A DNA stretch of 64,000 bases from Rhizoclosmatium globosum. Its lineage: Eukaryota > Chytridiomycota > Chytridiomycetes > Chytridiales > Chytriomycetaceae. The stretch spans positions 528,501 to 592,500 of the forward strand of contig MCGO01000021.1 of the NCBI GenBank assembly GCA_002104985.1. The letters are read 5' to 3'. This document shows, piece by piece, positions 31,588 through 41,632 of this stretch; positions within the stretch are counted from its first letter, which is position 1, and each line of letters starts with the position of its first letter. The notes beneath the pieces are model-generated. The model worked only from the letters and a program-made list of their open reading frames with translations. It searched no databases and was not told where the DNA came from. The position numbers and the translations under genes are program-made.

Positions 31588-33480
31588 ATGCCGGCCCACC
31601 CAACATCGTGCGACAACTGCCGACGAAGTAAAAAGAAATGCACATCAAACATAGCCCCGGATATGTCATACATTGTCTGCGAACGCTGTGTTAGACTCGA
31701 AATCCCCTGTACCTACGACATCAAGACACATCTACTCCATATTGCTGCCCATGCCAACAAACAAAGCGGCAGTAGTCCTGGCTTGATGGAAGATGGGCTC
31801 TTTAGTTCTTGCATTGCACCTCTTGGCCAGGAACATATTCCGCTGTCACAGCCACTGGAGCACTACCTTCAGGCTTTAAGCACCCCTTTTGTTGATTACG
31901 ACTACGAAAATGGACAGCTGGAAGACCCAGACCTGATCCCGACTGCTGCTGACTTTCAAGTTGTTCACACCGATCTCTCAAAGCGACCCTGTGCGCTTTC
32001 GTACGATGCAGATAAACTCTTGCACAAGTTCTTTTCGCTGCCGCCTGTGTTGAGGTATTGTGTCTTTCATCTATTTTCGTTCTGCATAATCACTAAAGTT
32101 CATTTCAGGCTTACGTTATGCGTTGTTTCTGCTATACTCTCTGGATTACAAGACTTATCAGTGTCGTATTATCTTCGGGCGAGGAAAGCTCTGATTCGAG
32201 CGGCAGAGCAAGGTCCCACATTTGAACTCGCTCAATCATACTATTTTCTCAGCTTATTTGCAAACATGAAAGGAGAAACAATTGTTAGCCGCAAATTTCT
32301 AACTGGTTGCCTTGACCTGATTGTCGAACTCAAATTGGATGTGGATCCTGACGACTCACCATGGCTTCATCATCTCAATTTGACTCCGCGTGAAAAAGAG
32401 GAAAGGCGGCGATTATTTTGGGCAAATTATTGGAGCTTAGTTCGAGCTCAAGCTTGCTCACCGGATCCAATCACTATCGAGCTCAGCTGTCATCGAATGA
32501 AGCAACCATCCAACATCAATGATCCGTACCCAATATTTGCGTCAGCTGGAGCACGTCAATGGGATTGTCAAGTGTATGCACTCATTGGACAAATCAAACG
32601 GTATTATTCCGCACCTCCTGCGTCCGTCCAAGATCTCTTTTCATCAAAGCACGTAATCGCATTGCAAGAAACCTTGATCAACCTACAATCCTGTATTCCC
32701 GTCGAATTCCTCCTCCTCTCAGCATCCTCCCAAACTGCAACACGCGACGAAGAAGACCGCTTCATCAACCAGATCATAACCTCCCAAGGAAGCCTCTTTG
32801 TCCTCACCATGGGCTTCTTCTCCGCCATATCCATCCTCCACCGACCCCTCCTCTTCCTCACCCACTTACCATCGCATCAACCACAATACCTCGGCACAAC
32901 CCACCACGCCCTCATCGTCAACGCAATCCACCAAACCATCGAAGCAGCGCACAGAATCACGGGCATCGCCTTCTTCCTCGCATCCATCGAAGAAACACTC
33001 AACGACGGCGTCTGGGACACCCGACTCCCCAAAGATCATTACGGCTTATTTTTCCACCAAGAGTTCTTCTCGATCTTCGAAGCCGCGGTTGTATACTGGT
33101 TCGCGACGTGTCGAATGGCGCCTGTGTGGCGCGTGTTTGTCGATTTGGAGCGGGGTGTGGCTGTGGAACGCGTGAGGAGGGTTATGATGACGTTGCGGTT
33201 TATGGCGGATGTGGTTGGGTTGACGAATTTGGAGCCGCTTGCTGTTTGTGTTGAGGCGATGGTGGAGGAGATGGAGGGGAGGGGTGTTGGGGAGGAAGGG
33301 GAGAGGGAGGTTGGGTTTCAGCCAAAGATTATTGGGGATGTGGGTGGGGAGGATGGAGTGGGGGCTGTTTATGATCCGTGGGGGTTTATGGGGTTGCTTG
33401 GGATGCAAGTTGGGGGTGGGGTGCGATGGAGAGGGAGAAGCGAGGATTCTTGGAGGTTGTTTTGGAAGTTGAATGCGTAG
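31588..33480 (+). CDS. Zn2Cys6 transcription factor, array copy 1
   Basis: 612 aa after removal of the intron 32055-32108 (54 nt, in frame). Zinc cluster: C-x2-C-x6-C-x12-C-x2-C-x6-C in TSCDNCRRSKKKC...CERC...C. The middle has SYDADKLLHKFFSLPP, and a fungal-specific regulator domain contains LDVDPDDSPWLHHLNL and RRLFWANYWSLVRAQ. A Gly/Glu-rich stretch is followed by WRGRSEDSWRLFWKLNA. The frame extends upstream in this copy to an ATG at 31498, but that extension is broken in copy 2, so MPAHPTSC is taken as the start. This copy differs from the others at a few residues, for example TSNIAPD and SPGLMED. Confidence 0.88.
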   Translation: MPAHPTSCDNCRRSKKKCTSNIAPDMSYIVCERCVRLEIPCTYDIKTHLLHIAAHANKQSGSSPGLMEDGLFSSCIAPLGQEHIPLSQPLEHYLQALSTPFVDYDYENGQLEDPDLIPTAADFQVVHTDLSKRPCALSYDADKLLHKFFSLPPVLRYCVFHLFSFCIITKVHFRLTLCVVSAILSGLQDLSVSYYLRARKALIRAAEQGPTFELAQSYYFLSLFANMKGETIVSRKFLTGCLDLIVELKLDVDPDDSPWLHHLNLTPREKEERRRLFWANYWSLVRAQACSPDPITIELSCHRMKQPSNINDPYPIFASAGARQWDCQVYALIGQIKRYYSAPPASVQDLFSSKHVIALQETLINLQSCIPVEFLLLSASSQTATRDEEDRFINQIITSQGSLFVLTMGFFSAISILHRPLLFLTHLPSHQPQYLGTTHHALIVNAIHQTIEAAHRITGIAFFLASIEETLNDGVWDTRLPKDHYGLFFHQEFFSIFEAAVVYWFATCRMAPVWRVFVDLERGVAVERVRRVMMTLRFMADVVGLTNLEPLAVCVEAMVEEMEGRGVGEEGEREVGFQPKIIGDVGGEDGVGAVYDPWGFMGLLGMQVGGGVRWRGRSEDSWRLFWKLNA

Positions 33481-34024
33481 ACGTTGTACTTTAGAACTTT
33501 AGTAATAATACCGTTTTTTGTTGAATTGATAATCTGATTGAAAGTCTTGTTGCGTATTGATTTGAAGGTTCATCAAATATCCACTTAACAGAAAGTTTAT
33601 AAGCATCATACTGGAGAGCTAGTTGAGGGGGTTTCTCGAATGATAGTATTGTTTTAACGGAACAAGGGGAAGTTGTATCAGAGTGACACCGGCCACTAGA
33701 TTTGGATAGCCGCTTTTCGATTGAGAGCGTAACACGATTACACCAGAGTAATGGCCGTGGCTAAAAATCCATTTTTTCTGCATCTGTTTTCCCCTTTATT
33801 TGCAGCTTTGATTTTAGTTCATGATTAAATTGTGGATGACAAACAGCTGATACATATAAGTAGAAGTCAAACACACCATTTCCCAAAAGGAGTTTAATAC
33901 AAGCTGCTGTAAATAATGAATTACTGTACTTCAGCTGGACGTCATCGCCTCCTCCTCTTTTCGGCTATTTTTAAGATTTGTTAAAAACAATTGGCTTAAA
34001 CGTGAGCTCAATCATTTGGCTGAG
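33481..34024 (+). promoter_or_regulatory. Array spacer and promoter (also at 35918-36451 and 38345-38878)
   Basis: The three spacers are almost identical. Each includes gtgacaccggccactagatt, agtaatggccgtg, a TATA-like catataagtag, and caaaaggagtttaatacaag just before a short upstream ATG (atgaattactgtacttcagc). Conservation reflects recent duplication and gives no independent evidence for regulatory sites. The spacer between copies 1 and 2 carries a 9-bp insertion (gatttgtta) in the 5' leader of copy 2. The palindromic CCGG-containing segment is a candidate Zn2Cys6 binding site by inference only. Confidence 0.5.
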
Positions 34025-35917
34025 ATGCCGGCCCACCCAACATCGTGCGACAACTGCCGACGAAGTAAAAAGAAATGCACAGCAAACATAGCCCCGGATA
34101 TGTCATCCATAGTCTGCGAACGCTGTGTGAGGCTCGAAATCCCCTGTACCTATGACATCAAGACACATCTACTCCATATTGCTGCCCATGCCAACAAGCA
34201 AAGCGGAAGTAGTCCTGCCTTGATGGAAGATGGGCTCTTTAGTTCTTGCATTGCACCTCTTGGCCAGGAACATATTCCGCTGTCACAGCCACTGGAGCAC
34301 TACCTTCAGGCTTTAAGCACCCCTTTTGTTGATTACGACTACGAAAATGGACAGCTGGAAGACCCAGACCTGATCCCGACTGCTGCTGACTTTCAAGTTG
34401 TTCACACCGATCTCTCAAAGCGACCTTGTGCGCTTTCGTACGATGCAGATAAACTCTTGCACAAGTTCTTCTCGCTGCCGCCTGTGTTGAGGTATTGTGT
34501 CTTTCATCTATTTTCGTTCTGCATAATCACTAACGTTCATTTCAGGCTTACGTTATGCGTTGTTTCTGCTATACTCTCTGGATTACAAGACTTATCAGTG
34601 TCGTATTATCATCGGGCGAGGAAAGCTCTGATTCGAGCGGCAGAGCAAGGTCCCACATTTGAACTCGCTCAATCATACTATTTTCTCAGCTTATTTGCAA
34701 ACATGAAAGGAGAAACAATTGTTAGCCGCAAATTTCTAACTGGTTGCCTGGACTTGATTGTTGAACTCAAATTGGATGTGGATCCTGACGACTCACCATG
34801 GCTTCATCATCTCAATTTGACTCCACGTGAAAAGGAGGAAAGGCGGCGATTATTTTGGGCAAATTATTGGAGCTTAGTTCGAGCTCAAGCTTGCTCGCCT
34901 GATCCAATCACTATCGAGCTCAGCTGTCATCGAATGAAGCAACCATCCAACATCAATGATCCGTACCCAATATTTGCGTCAGCTGGAGCACGTCAATGGG
35001 ATTGTCAAGTGTATGCACTCATTGGACAAATCAAACGGTATTATTCCGCACCTCCTGCATCCGTCCAAGATCTCTTTTCATCAAAGCACGTAATCGCATT
35101 GCAAGAAACCTTGATCAACCTACAATCCTGTATTCCCGTCGAATTCCTCCTCCTCTCAGCATCCTCCCAAACTGCAACACGCGACGAAGAAGACCGCTTC
35201 ATCAACCAGATCATAACCTCCCAAGGAAGCCTCTTTGTCCTCACCATGGGCTTCTTCTCCGCCATATCCATCCTCCACCGACCCCTCCTCTTCCTCACCC
35301 ACTTACCATCGCATCAACCACAATACCTCGGCACAACCCACCACGCCCTCATCGTCAACGCAATCCACCAAACCATCGAAGCAGCGCACAGAATCACGGG
35401 CATCGCCTTCTTCCTCGCATCCATCGAAGAAACACTCAACGACGGCGTCTGGGACACCCGACTCCCCAAAGAACATTACGGCTTATTTTTCCACCAAGAG
35501 TTCTTCTCGATCTTCGAAGCCGCGGTTGTATACTGGTTCGCGACGTGTCGAATGGCGCCTGTGTGGCGCGTGTTTTTCGATTTGGAGCGGGGTGTGGCTG
35601 TGGAACGCGTGAGGAGGGTTATGATGACGTTGCGGTTTATGGCGGATGTGGTTGGGTTGACGAATTTGGAGCCGCTTGCTGTTTGTGTTGAGGCGATGGT
35701 GGAGGAGATGGAGGGGAGGGGTGTTGGGGAGGAAGGGGAGAGGGAGGTTGGGTTTCAGCCAAAGATTATTGGGGATGTGGGTGGGGAGGATGGAGTGGGG
35801 GCTGTTTATGATCCGTGGGGGTTTATGGGGTTGCTTGGGATGCAAGTTGGGGGTGGGGTGCGATGGAGAGGGAGAAGCGAGGATTCTTGGAGGTTGTTTT
35901 GGAAGTTGAATGCGTAG
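34025..35917 (+). CDS. Zn2Cys6 transcription factor, array copy 2
   Basis: Same length and domain order as copy 1; intron 34492-34545. The 9-bp leader insertion puts an in-frame TAA after the upstream ATG at 33917, leaving a 22-codon upstream frame and fixing the real start at MPAHPTSC. Copy-specific residues include MSSIV in the zinc cluster loop, SYYHRARK, and FFDLERG in place of FVDLERG. No key residue is lost, so it should be functional. Confidence 0.87.
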   Translation: MPAHPTSCDNCRRSKKKCTANIAPDMSSIVCERCVRLEIPCTYDIKTHLLHIAAHANKQSGSSPALMEDGLFSSCIAPLGQEHIPLSQPLEHYLQALSTPFVDYDYENGQLEDPDLIPTAADFQVVHTDLSKRPCALSYDADKLLHKFFSLPPVLRYCVFHLFSFCIITNVHFRLTLCVVSAILSGLQDLSVSYYHRARKALIRAAEQGPTFELAQSYYFLSLFANMKGETIVSRKFLTGCLDLIVELKLDVDPDDSPWLHHLNLTPREKEERRRLFWANYWSLVRAQACSPDPITIELSCHRMKQPSNINDPYPIFASAGARQWDCQVYALIGQIKRYYSAPPASVQDLFSSKHVIALQETLINLQSCIPVEFLLLSASSQTATRDEEDRFINQIITSQGSLFVLTMGFFSAISILHRPLLFLTHLPSHQPQYLGTTHHALIVNAIHQTIEAAHRITGIAFFLASIEETLNDGVWDTRLPKEHYGLFFHQEFFSIFEAAVVYWFATCRMAPVWRVFFDLERGVAVERVRRVMMTLRFMADVVGLTNLEPLAVCVEAMVEEMEGRGVGEEGEREVGFQPKIIGDVGGEDGVGAVYDPWGFMGLLGMQVGGGVRWRGRSEDSWRLFWKLNA

Positions 35918-36451
35918 ACGTTGTACTTTAGAACTTTAGTAATAATACCGTTTTTTGTTGAATTGATAATCTGATTGAAAGTCTTGTTGCGTATTGATTT
36001 GAAGGTTCATCAAATATCCACTTAACAGAAAGTTTATAAGCACCATACTGGAGAGCTAGTTGAGGGGGTTTCTCGAATGATAGTATTGTTTTAACGGAAC
36101 AAGGGGAAGTTGTATCAGAGTGACACCGGCCACTAGATTTGGATAGCCGCTTTTCGATTGAGAGCGTAACACGATTACACCAGAGTAATGGCCGTGACTA
36201 AAAATCCATTTTTTCTGCATCTGTTTTCCCCTTTATTTGCAGCTTTGATTTTAGTTCATGATTAAATTGTGGATGACAAACAGCTGATACATATAAGTAG
36301 AAGTCAAACACACCATTTCCCAAAAGGAGTTTAATACAAGCTGCTGTAAATAATGAATTACTGTACTTCAGCTGGACGTCATCGGCTCCTCCTCTTTTCG
36401 GCTATTTTTAAAAACAATTGGCTTAAACGTGAGCTCAAACATTTGGCTGAG

Positions 36452-38344
36452 ATGCCGGCCCACCCAACATCGTGCGACAACTGCCGACGAAGTAAAAAGA
36501 AATGCACAGCAAACATAGCCCCGGATATGTCATACATAGTCTGCGAACGCTGTGTGAGGCTCGAAATCCCCTGTACCTACGACATCAAGACACATCTACT
36601 CCATATTGCTGCCCATGCCAACAAGCAAAGCGGAAGTAGTCCTGCCTTGATGGAAGATGGGCTCTTTAGTTCTTGCATTGCACCTCTTGGCCAGGAACAT
36701 ATTCCGCTGTCACAGCCACTGGAGCACTACCTTCAGGCTTTAAGCACCCCTTTTGTTGATTACGACTACGAAAATGGACAGCTGGAAGACCCAGACCTGA
36801 TCCCGACTGCTGCTGACTTTCAAGTTGTTCACACCGATCTCTCAAAGCGACCCTGTGCGCTTTCGTACGATGCAGATAAACTCTTGCACAAGTTCTTTTC
36901 GCTGCCGCCTGTGTTGAGGTATTGTGTCTTTCATCTATTTTCGTTCTGCATAATCACTAAAGTTCATTTCAGGCTTACGTTATGCGTTGTTTCTGCTATA
37001 CTCTCTGGATTACAAGACTTATCAGTGTCGTATTATCTTCGGGCGAGGAAAGCTCTGATTCGAGCGGCAGAGCAAGGTCCCACATTTGAACTCGCTCAAT
37101 CATACTATTTTCTCAGCTTATTTGCAAACATGAAAGGAGAAACAATTGTTAGCCGCAAATTTCTAACTGGTTGCCTTGACCTGATTGTCGAACTCAAATT
37201 GGATGTGGATCCTGACGACTCACCATGGCTTCATCATCTCAATTTGACTCCGCGTGAAAAAGAGGAAAGGCGGCGATTATTTTGGGCAAATTATTGGAGC
37301 TTAGTTCGAGCTCAAGCTTGCTCACCGGATCCAATCACTATCGAGCTCAGCTGTCATCGAATGAAGCAACCATCCAACATCAATGATCCGTACCCAATAT
37401 TTGCGTCAGCTGGAGCACGTCAATGGGATTGTCAAGTGTATGCACTCATTGGACAAATCAAACGGTATTATTCCGCACCTCCTGCGTCCGTCCAAGATCT
37501 CTTTTCATCAAAGCACGTAATCGCATTGCAAGAAACCTTGATCAACCTACAATCCTGTATTCCCGTCGAATTCCTCCTCCTCTCAGCATCCTCCCAAACT
37601 GCAACACGCGACGAAGAAGACCGCTTCATCAACCAGATCATAACCTCCCAAGGAAGCCTCTTTGTCCTCACCATGGGCTTCTTCTCCGCCATATCCATCC
37701 TCCACCGACCCCTCCTCTTCCTCACCCACTTACCATCGCATCAACCACAATACCTCAGCACAACACACCACGCCCTCATCGTCAACGCAATCCACCAAAC
37801 CATCGAAGCAGCGCACAGAATCACGGGCATCGGCTTCTTCCTCGCATCCATCGAAGAAACACTCAACAACGGCGTCTGGGACACCCGACTCCCCAAAGAT
37901 CATTACGGCTTATTTTTCCACCAAGAGTTCTTCTCGATCTTCGAAGCCGCGGTTGTATACTGGTTCGCGACGTGTCGAATGGCGCCTGTGTGGCGCGTGT
38001 TTGTCGATTTGGAGCGGGGTGTGGCTGTGGAACGCGTGAGGAGGGTTATGATGACGTTGCGGTTTATGGCGGATGTGGTTGGGTTGACGAATTTGGAGCC
38101 GCTTGCTGTTTGTGTTGAGGCGATGGTGGAGGAGATGGAGGGGAGGGGTGTTGGGGAGGAAGGGGAGAGGGAGGTTGGGTTTCAGCCAAAGATTATTGGG
38201 GATGTGGGTGGGGAGGATGGAGTGGGGGCTGTTTATGATCCGTGGGGGTTTATGGGGTTGCTTGGGATGCAAGTTGGGGGTGGGGTGCGATGGAGAGGGA
38301 GAAGCGAGGATTCTTGGAGGTTGTTTTGGAAGTTGAATGCGTAG
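36452..38344 (+). CDS. Zn2Cys6 transcription factor, array copy 3
   Basis: Same length and domain order as copy 1; intron 36919-36972. The upstream extension from 36353 is open in this copy, as in copies 1 and 4. Variant sites: LSTTHH and NNGVWD shared with copy 4, KDHYG shared with copy 1, and IVCERCVRLE encoded by gtgtgaggctcg shared with copy 2. GIGFF (GIAFF elsewhere) is unique. The mosaic points to gene conversion within the array. Confidence 0.88.
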   Translation: MPAHPTSCDNCRRSKKKCTANIAPDMSYIVCERCVRLEIPCTYDIKTHLLHIAAHANKQSGSSPALMEDGLFSSCIAPLGQEHIPLSQPLEHYLQALSTPFVDYDYENGQLEDPDLIPTAADFQVVHTDLSKRPCALSYDADKLLHKFFSLPPVLRYCVFHLFSFCIITKVHFRLTLCVVSAILSGLQDLSVSYYLRARKALIRAAEQGPTFELAQSYYFLSLFANMKGETIVSRKFLTGCLDLIVELKLDVDPDDSPWLHHLNLTPREKEERRRLFWANYWSLVRAQACSPDPITIELSCHRMKQPSNINDPYPIFASAGARQWDCQVYALIGQIKRYYSAPPASVQDLFSSKHVIALQETLINLQSCIPVEFLLLSASSQTATRDEEDRFINQIITSQGSLFVLTMGFFSAISILHRPLLFLTHLPSHQPQYLSTTHHALIVNAIHQTIEAAHRITGIGFFLASIEETLNNGVWDTRLPKDHYGLFFHQEFFSIFEAAVVYWFATCRMAPVWRVFVDLERGVAVERVRRVMMTLRFMADVVGLTNLEPLAVCVEAMVEEMEGRGVGEEGEREVGFQPKIIGDVGGEDGVGAVYDPWGFMGLLGMQVGGGVRWRGRSEDSWRLFWKLNA

Positions 38345-38878
38345 ACGTTGTACTTTAGAACTTTAGTAATAATACCGTTTTTTGTTGAATTGATAATCTG
38401 ATTGAAAGTCTTGTTGCGTATTGATTTGAAGGTTCATCAAATATCCACTTAACAGAAAGTTTATAAGCATCATACTGGAGAGCTAGTTGAGGGGGTTTCT
38501 CGAATGATAGTATTGTTTTAACGGAACAAGGGGAAGTTGTATCAGAGTGACACCGGCCACTAGATTTGGATAGCCGCTTTTCGATTGAGAGCGTAACACG
38601 ATTACACCAGAGTAATGGCCGTGGCTAAAAATCCATTTTTTCTGCATCTGTTTTCCCCTTTATTTGCAGCTTTGATTTTAGTTCATGATTAAATTGTGGA
38701 TGACAAACAGCTGATACATATAAGTAGAAGTCAAACACACCATTTCCCAAAAGGAGTTTAATACAAGCTGCTGTAAATAATGAATTACTGTACTTCAGCT
38801 GGACGTCATCGCCTCCTCCTCTTTTCGGCTATTTTTAAAAACAATTGGCTTAAACGTGAGCCCAAACATTTGGCTGAG

Positions 38879-40771
38879 ATGCCGGCCCACCCAACATCGT
38901 GCGACAACTGCCGACGAAGTAAAAAGAAATGCACAGCAAACATAGCCCCGGATATGTCATACATTGTCTGCGAACGCTGTGTTAGACTCGAAATCCCCTG
39001 TACCTACGACATCAAGACACATCTACTCCATATTGCTGCCCATGCCAACAAGCAAAGCGGAAGTAGTCCTGCCTTGATGGAAGATGGGCTCTTTAGTTCT
39101 TGCATTGCACCTCTTGGCCAGGAACATATTCCGCTGTCACAGCCACTGGAGCACTACCTTCAGGCTTTAAGCACCCCTTTTGTTGATTACGACTACGAAA
39201 ATGGACAGCTGGAAGACCCAGACCTGATCCCGACTGCTGCTGACTTTCAAGTTGTTCACACCGATCTCTCAAAGCGACCCTGTGCGCTTTCGTACGATGC
39301 AGATAAACTCTTGCACAAGTTCTTTTCGCTGCCGCCTGTGTTGAGGTATTGTGTCTTTCATCTATTTTCGTTCTGCATAATCACTAAAGTTCATTTCAGG
39401 CTTACGTTATGCGTTGTTTCTGCTATACTCTCTGGATTACAAGACTTATCAGTGTCGTATTATCTTCGGGCGAGGAAAGCTCTGATTCGAGCGGCAGAGC
39501 AAGGTCCCACATTTGAACTCGCTCAATCATACTATTTTCTCAGCTTATTTGCAAACATGAAAGGAGAAACAATTGTTAGCCGGAAATTTCTAACTGGTTG
39601 CCTTGACCTGATTGTCGAACTCAAATTGGATGTGGATCCTGACGACTCACCATGGCTTCATCATCTCAATTTGACTCCGCGTGAAAAAGAGGAAAGGCGG
39701 CGATTATTTTGGGCAAATTATTGGAGCTTAGTTCGAGCTCAAGCTTGCTCGCCTGATCCAATCACTATCGAGCTCAGCTGTCATCGAATGAAGCAACCAT
39801 CCAACATCAATGATCCGTACCCAATATTTGCGTCAGCTGGAGCACGTCAATGGGATTGTCAAGTGTATGCACTCATTGGACAAATCAAACGGTATTATTC
39901 CGCACCTCCTGCATCCGTCCAAGATCTCTTTTCATCAAAGCACGTAATCGCATTGCAAGAAACCTTGATCAACCTACAATCCTGTATTCCCGTCGAATTC
40001 CTCCTCCTCTCAGCATCCTCCCAAACTGCAACACGCGACGAAGAAGACCGCTTCATCAACCAGATCATAACCTCCCAAGGAAGCCTCTTTGTCCTCACCA
40101 TGGGCTTCTTCTCCGCCATATCCATCCTCCACCGACCCCTCCTCTTCCTCACCCACTTACCATCGCATCAACCACAATACCTCAGCACAACACACCACGC
40201 CCTCATCGTCAACGCAATCCACCAAACCATCGAAGCAGCGCACAGAATCACGGGCATCGCCTTCTTCCTCGCATCCATCGAAGAAACACTCAACAACGGC
40301 GTCTGGGACACCCGACTCCCCAAAGAACATTACGGCTTATTTTTCCACCAAGAGTTCTTCTCGATCTTCGAAGCCGCGGTTGTATACTGGTTCGCGACGT
40401 GTCGAATGGCGCCTGTGTGGCGCGTGTTTGTCGATTTGGAGCGGGGTGTGGCTGTGGAACGCGTGAGGAGGGTTATGACGACGTTGCGGTTTATGGCGGA
40501 TGTGGTTGGGTTGACGAATTTGGAGCCGCTTGCTGTTTGTGTTGAGGCGATGGTGGAGGAGATGGAGGGGAGGGGTGTTGGGGAGGAAGGGGAGAGGGAG
40601 GTTGGGTTTCAGCCAAAGATTATTGGGGATGTGGGTGGGGAGGATGGAGTGGGGGCTGTTTATGATCCGTGGGGATTTATGGGGTTGCTTGGAATGCAAG
40701 TTGGGGGTGGGTTGCGATGGAGGGGAAGGAGTGAGGATTCTTGGAGGTTGTTTTGGAAATTGAATGCTTAG
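38879..40771 (+). CDS. Zn2Cys6 transcription factor, array copy 4
   Basis: Same length and domain order as copy 1; intron 39346-39399. Variant sites: LSTTHH and NNG shared with copy 3, KEHYG shared with copy 2, gtgttagactcg in the zinc cluster shared with copy 1. The last about 100 coding bases and the 3' flank diverge (aggggaaggagtgaggattc; stop context tgcttagagattg), although the protein end WRGRSEDSWRLFWKLNA is kept. This marks the downstream limit of homogenisation. Confidence 0.88.
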   Translation: MPAHPTSCDNCRRSKKKCTANIAPDMSYIVCERCVRLEIPCTYDIKTHLLHIAAHANKQSGSSPALMEDGLFSSCIAPLGQEHIPLSQPLEHYLQALSTPFVDYDYENGQLEDPDLIPTAADFQVVHTDLSKRPCALSYDADKLLHKFFSLPPVLRYCVFHLFSFCIITKVHFRLTLCVVSAILSGLQDLSVSYYLRARKALIRAAEQGPTFELAQSYYFLSLFANMKGETIVSRKFLTGCLDLIVELKLDVDPDDSPWLHHLNLTPREKEERRRLFWANYWSLVRAQACSPDPITIELSCHRMKQPSNINDPYPIFASAGARQWDCQVYALIGQIKRYYSAPPASVQDLFSSKHVIALQETLINLQSCIPVEFLLLSASSQTATRDEEDRFINQIITSQGSLFVLTMGFFSAISILHRPLLFLTHLPSHQPQYLSTTHHALIVNAIHQTIEAAHRITGIAFFLASIEETLNNGVWDTRLPKEHYGLFFHQEFFSIFEAAVVYWFATCRMAPVWRVFVDLERGVAVERVRRVMTTLRFMADVVGLTNLEPLAVCVEAMVEEMEGRGVGEEGEREVGFQPKIIGDVGGEDGVGAVYDPWGFMGLLGMQVGGGLRWRGRSEDSWRLFWKLNA

Positions 40772-40988
40772 AGATTGTAAGTTCGTAAATAATACCGTTT
40801 TTTGTAGTTCTTGATAAATCTCCGCATTGTCTTGAACTAATGTAAATCCGGTGAAGTCAGAACATGCGAACTAAATTTTGCTGAGGAAGTGTACAAGATA
40901 ATATGTTGGAGAATTCAAGGAAATGAAGGGATATGAAATTTCAGATATATTTCTGACCACTGTCCAATTGGAATAATTTAGAATCCGT

Positions 40989-41632
40989 TTACAACTTGTT
41001 GAAGGAGGCAACATCCACAGACTGGACATAGTCTTCGAAGCTTTCGATCTGCTCAGAAAGGTCATCCACTCCAACCTTGTCATCCTCAACAACAGCAGTA
41101 ATCTGAAGCTTCTTGATTCCGAATCCAATAGCAACGAGCTTGGAAGTACCCCAAACGAGACCCTCCATAGAAATGGCACGCACGTTCTCCTCCATGGCCT
41201 TCATGTCAGTCTCATCATCCCATGGCTTGACATCGAGAATAACCATGGATTTAGCGACTGGCTTTGGCTTTGCAGCTTTCTTTGCGTTGTATTCAGCGAG
41301 TCTTTGGGCGACGAGGGCAGCTTTCCTGGATCAAAATGCTGTCAAATGAGGCGCTTGGCAACGGGAAAGAACCAGGGACTTACTCGGCGTCCTCCTCTTC
41401 GTCATCAGAGGCAAAGAGATCAAAGTCTTCCTCGGCGGCAGCTGGAGCTGTTTGTGAGGAAGGGGTTAGCATGGATCGATGGATCGTGTAAAGTTGATGA
41501 AGGAGGGTGTCAAGCAGCTGGATTCAAGGAACGAAACCGGCGGGAGTACTCACCAGCCTTGGCCTGAGCCTCGATTGCCCCGCTCTTTTGCCATCCCCAT
41601 CCAACCCAAACGTATTGCTCAATCACGGTCAT
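40989..41632 (-). CDS. Translation elongation factor eEF1B-alpha (eEF1A guanine exchange factor), short form
   Basis: Exons 41632-41554, 41447-41384 and 41325-40989 encode 159 aa. It has the acidic linker ([20 protein letters not shown]) and then the complete C-terminal GEF domain: [34 protein letters not shown] and the end [10 protein letters not shown]. It reloads eEF1A with GTP in the cytosol. The usual N-terminal GST-like domain (about 60-80 residues) is absent: the first exon gives only about 26 unrelated residues, and no such domain is found in the 275 bp before the divergent ABC gene. Either a compact form or a distant 5' exon is possible. Confidence 0.88.

Larger units (their letters stand above)
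31340..40805 (+). repeat. Four-copy tandem array of a regulator gene, about 2.43 kb per unit
   Basis: Coding starts are spaced 2437, 2427 and 2427 bp apart. Each unit contains the same 1893-bp coding span plus a spacer and promoter that are also nearly identical, for example the run from the stop through ccgttttttgttgaattgat and the segment caaaaggagtttaatacaag. Homology fades before copy 1 (the promoter is only partly alike) and in the last about 100 coding bases and 3' flank of copy 4. These are the expected edges of an array homogenised by recombination. Boundaries are approximate. Confidence 0.9.

Noticed and set aside
33917..35917. Array copy 2 as a pseudogene because its upstream frame is broken
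   Set aside because: The break lies in a non-conserved leader; the zinc cluster and all later domains are intact from the ATG at 34025.
32559..40699. Open frames of 231, 125 and 120 codons repeated in all four regulator units on both strands
   Set aside because: They overlap the regulator coding frame and recur only because the units are nearly identical. Composition (Pro/His/Arg runs) is that of a shadow frame, and the divergent paralogues do not keep them.
41448..41553. Box C/D snoRNA in the first eEF1B intron, as seen in some eukaryotes
   Set aside because: No RTGATGA/CTGA box pair is present on the transcribed strand.
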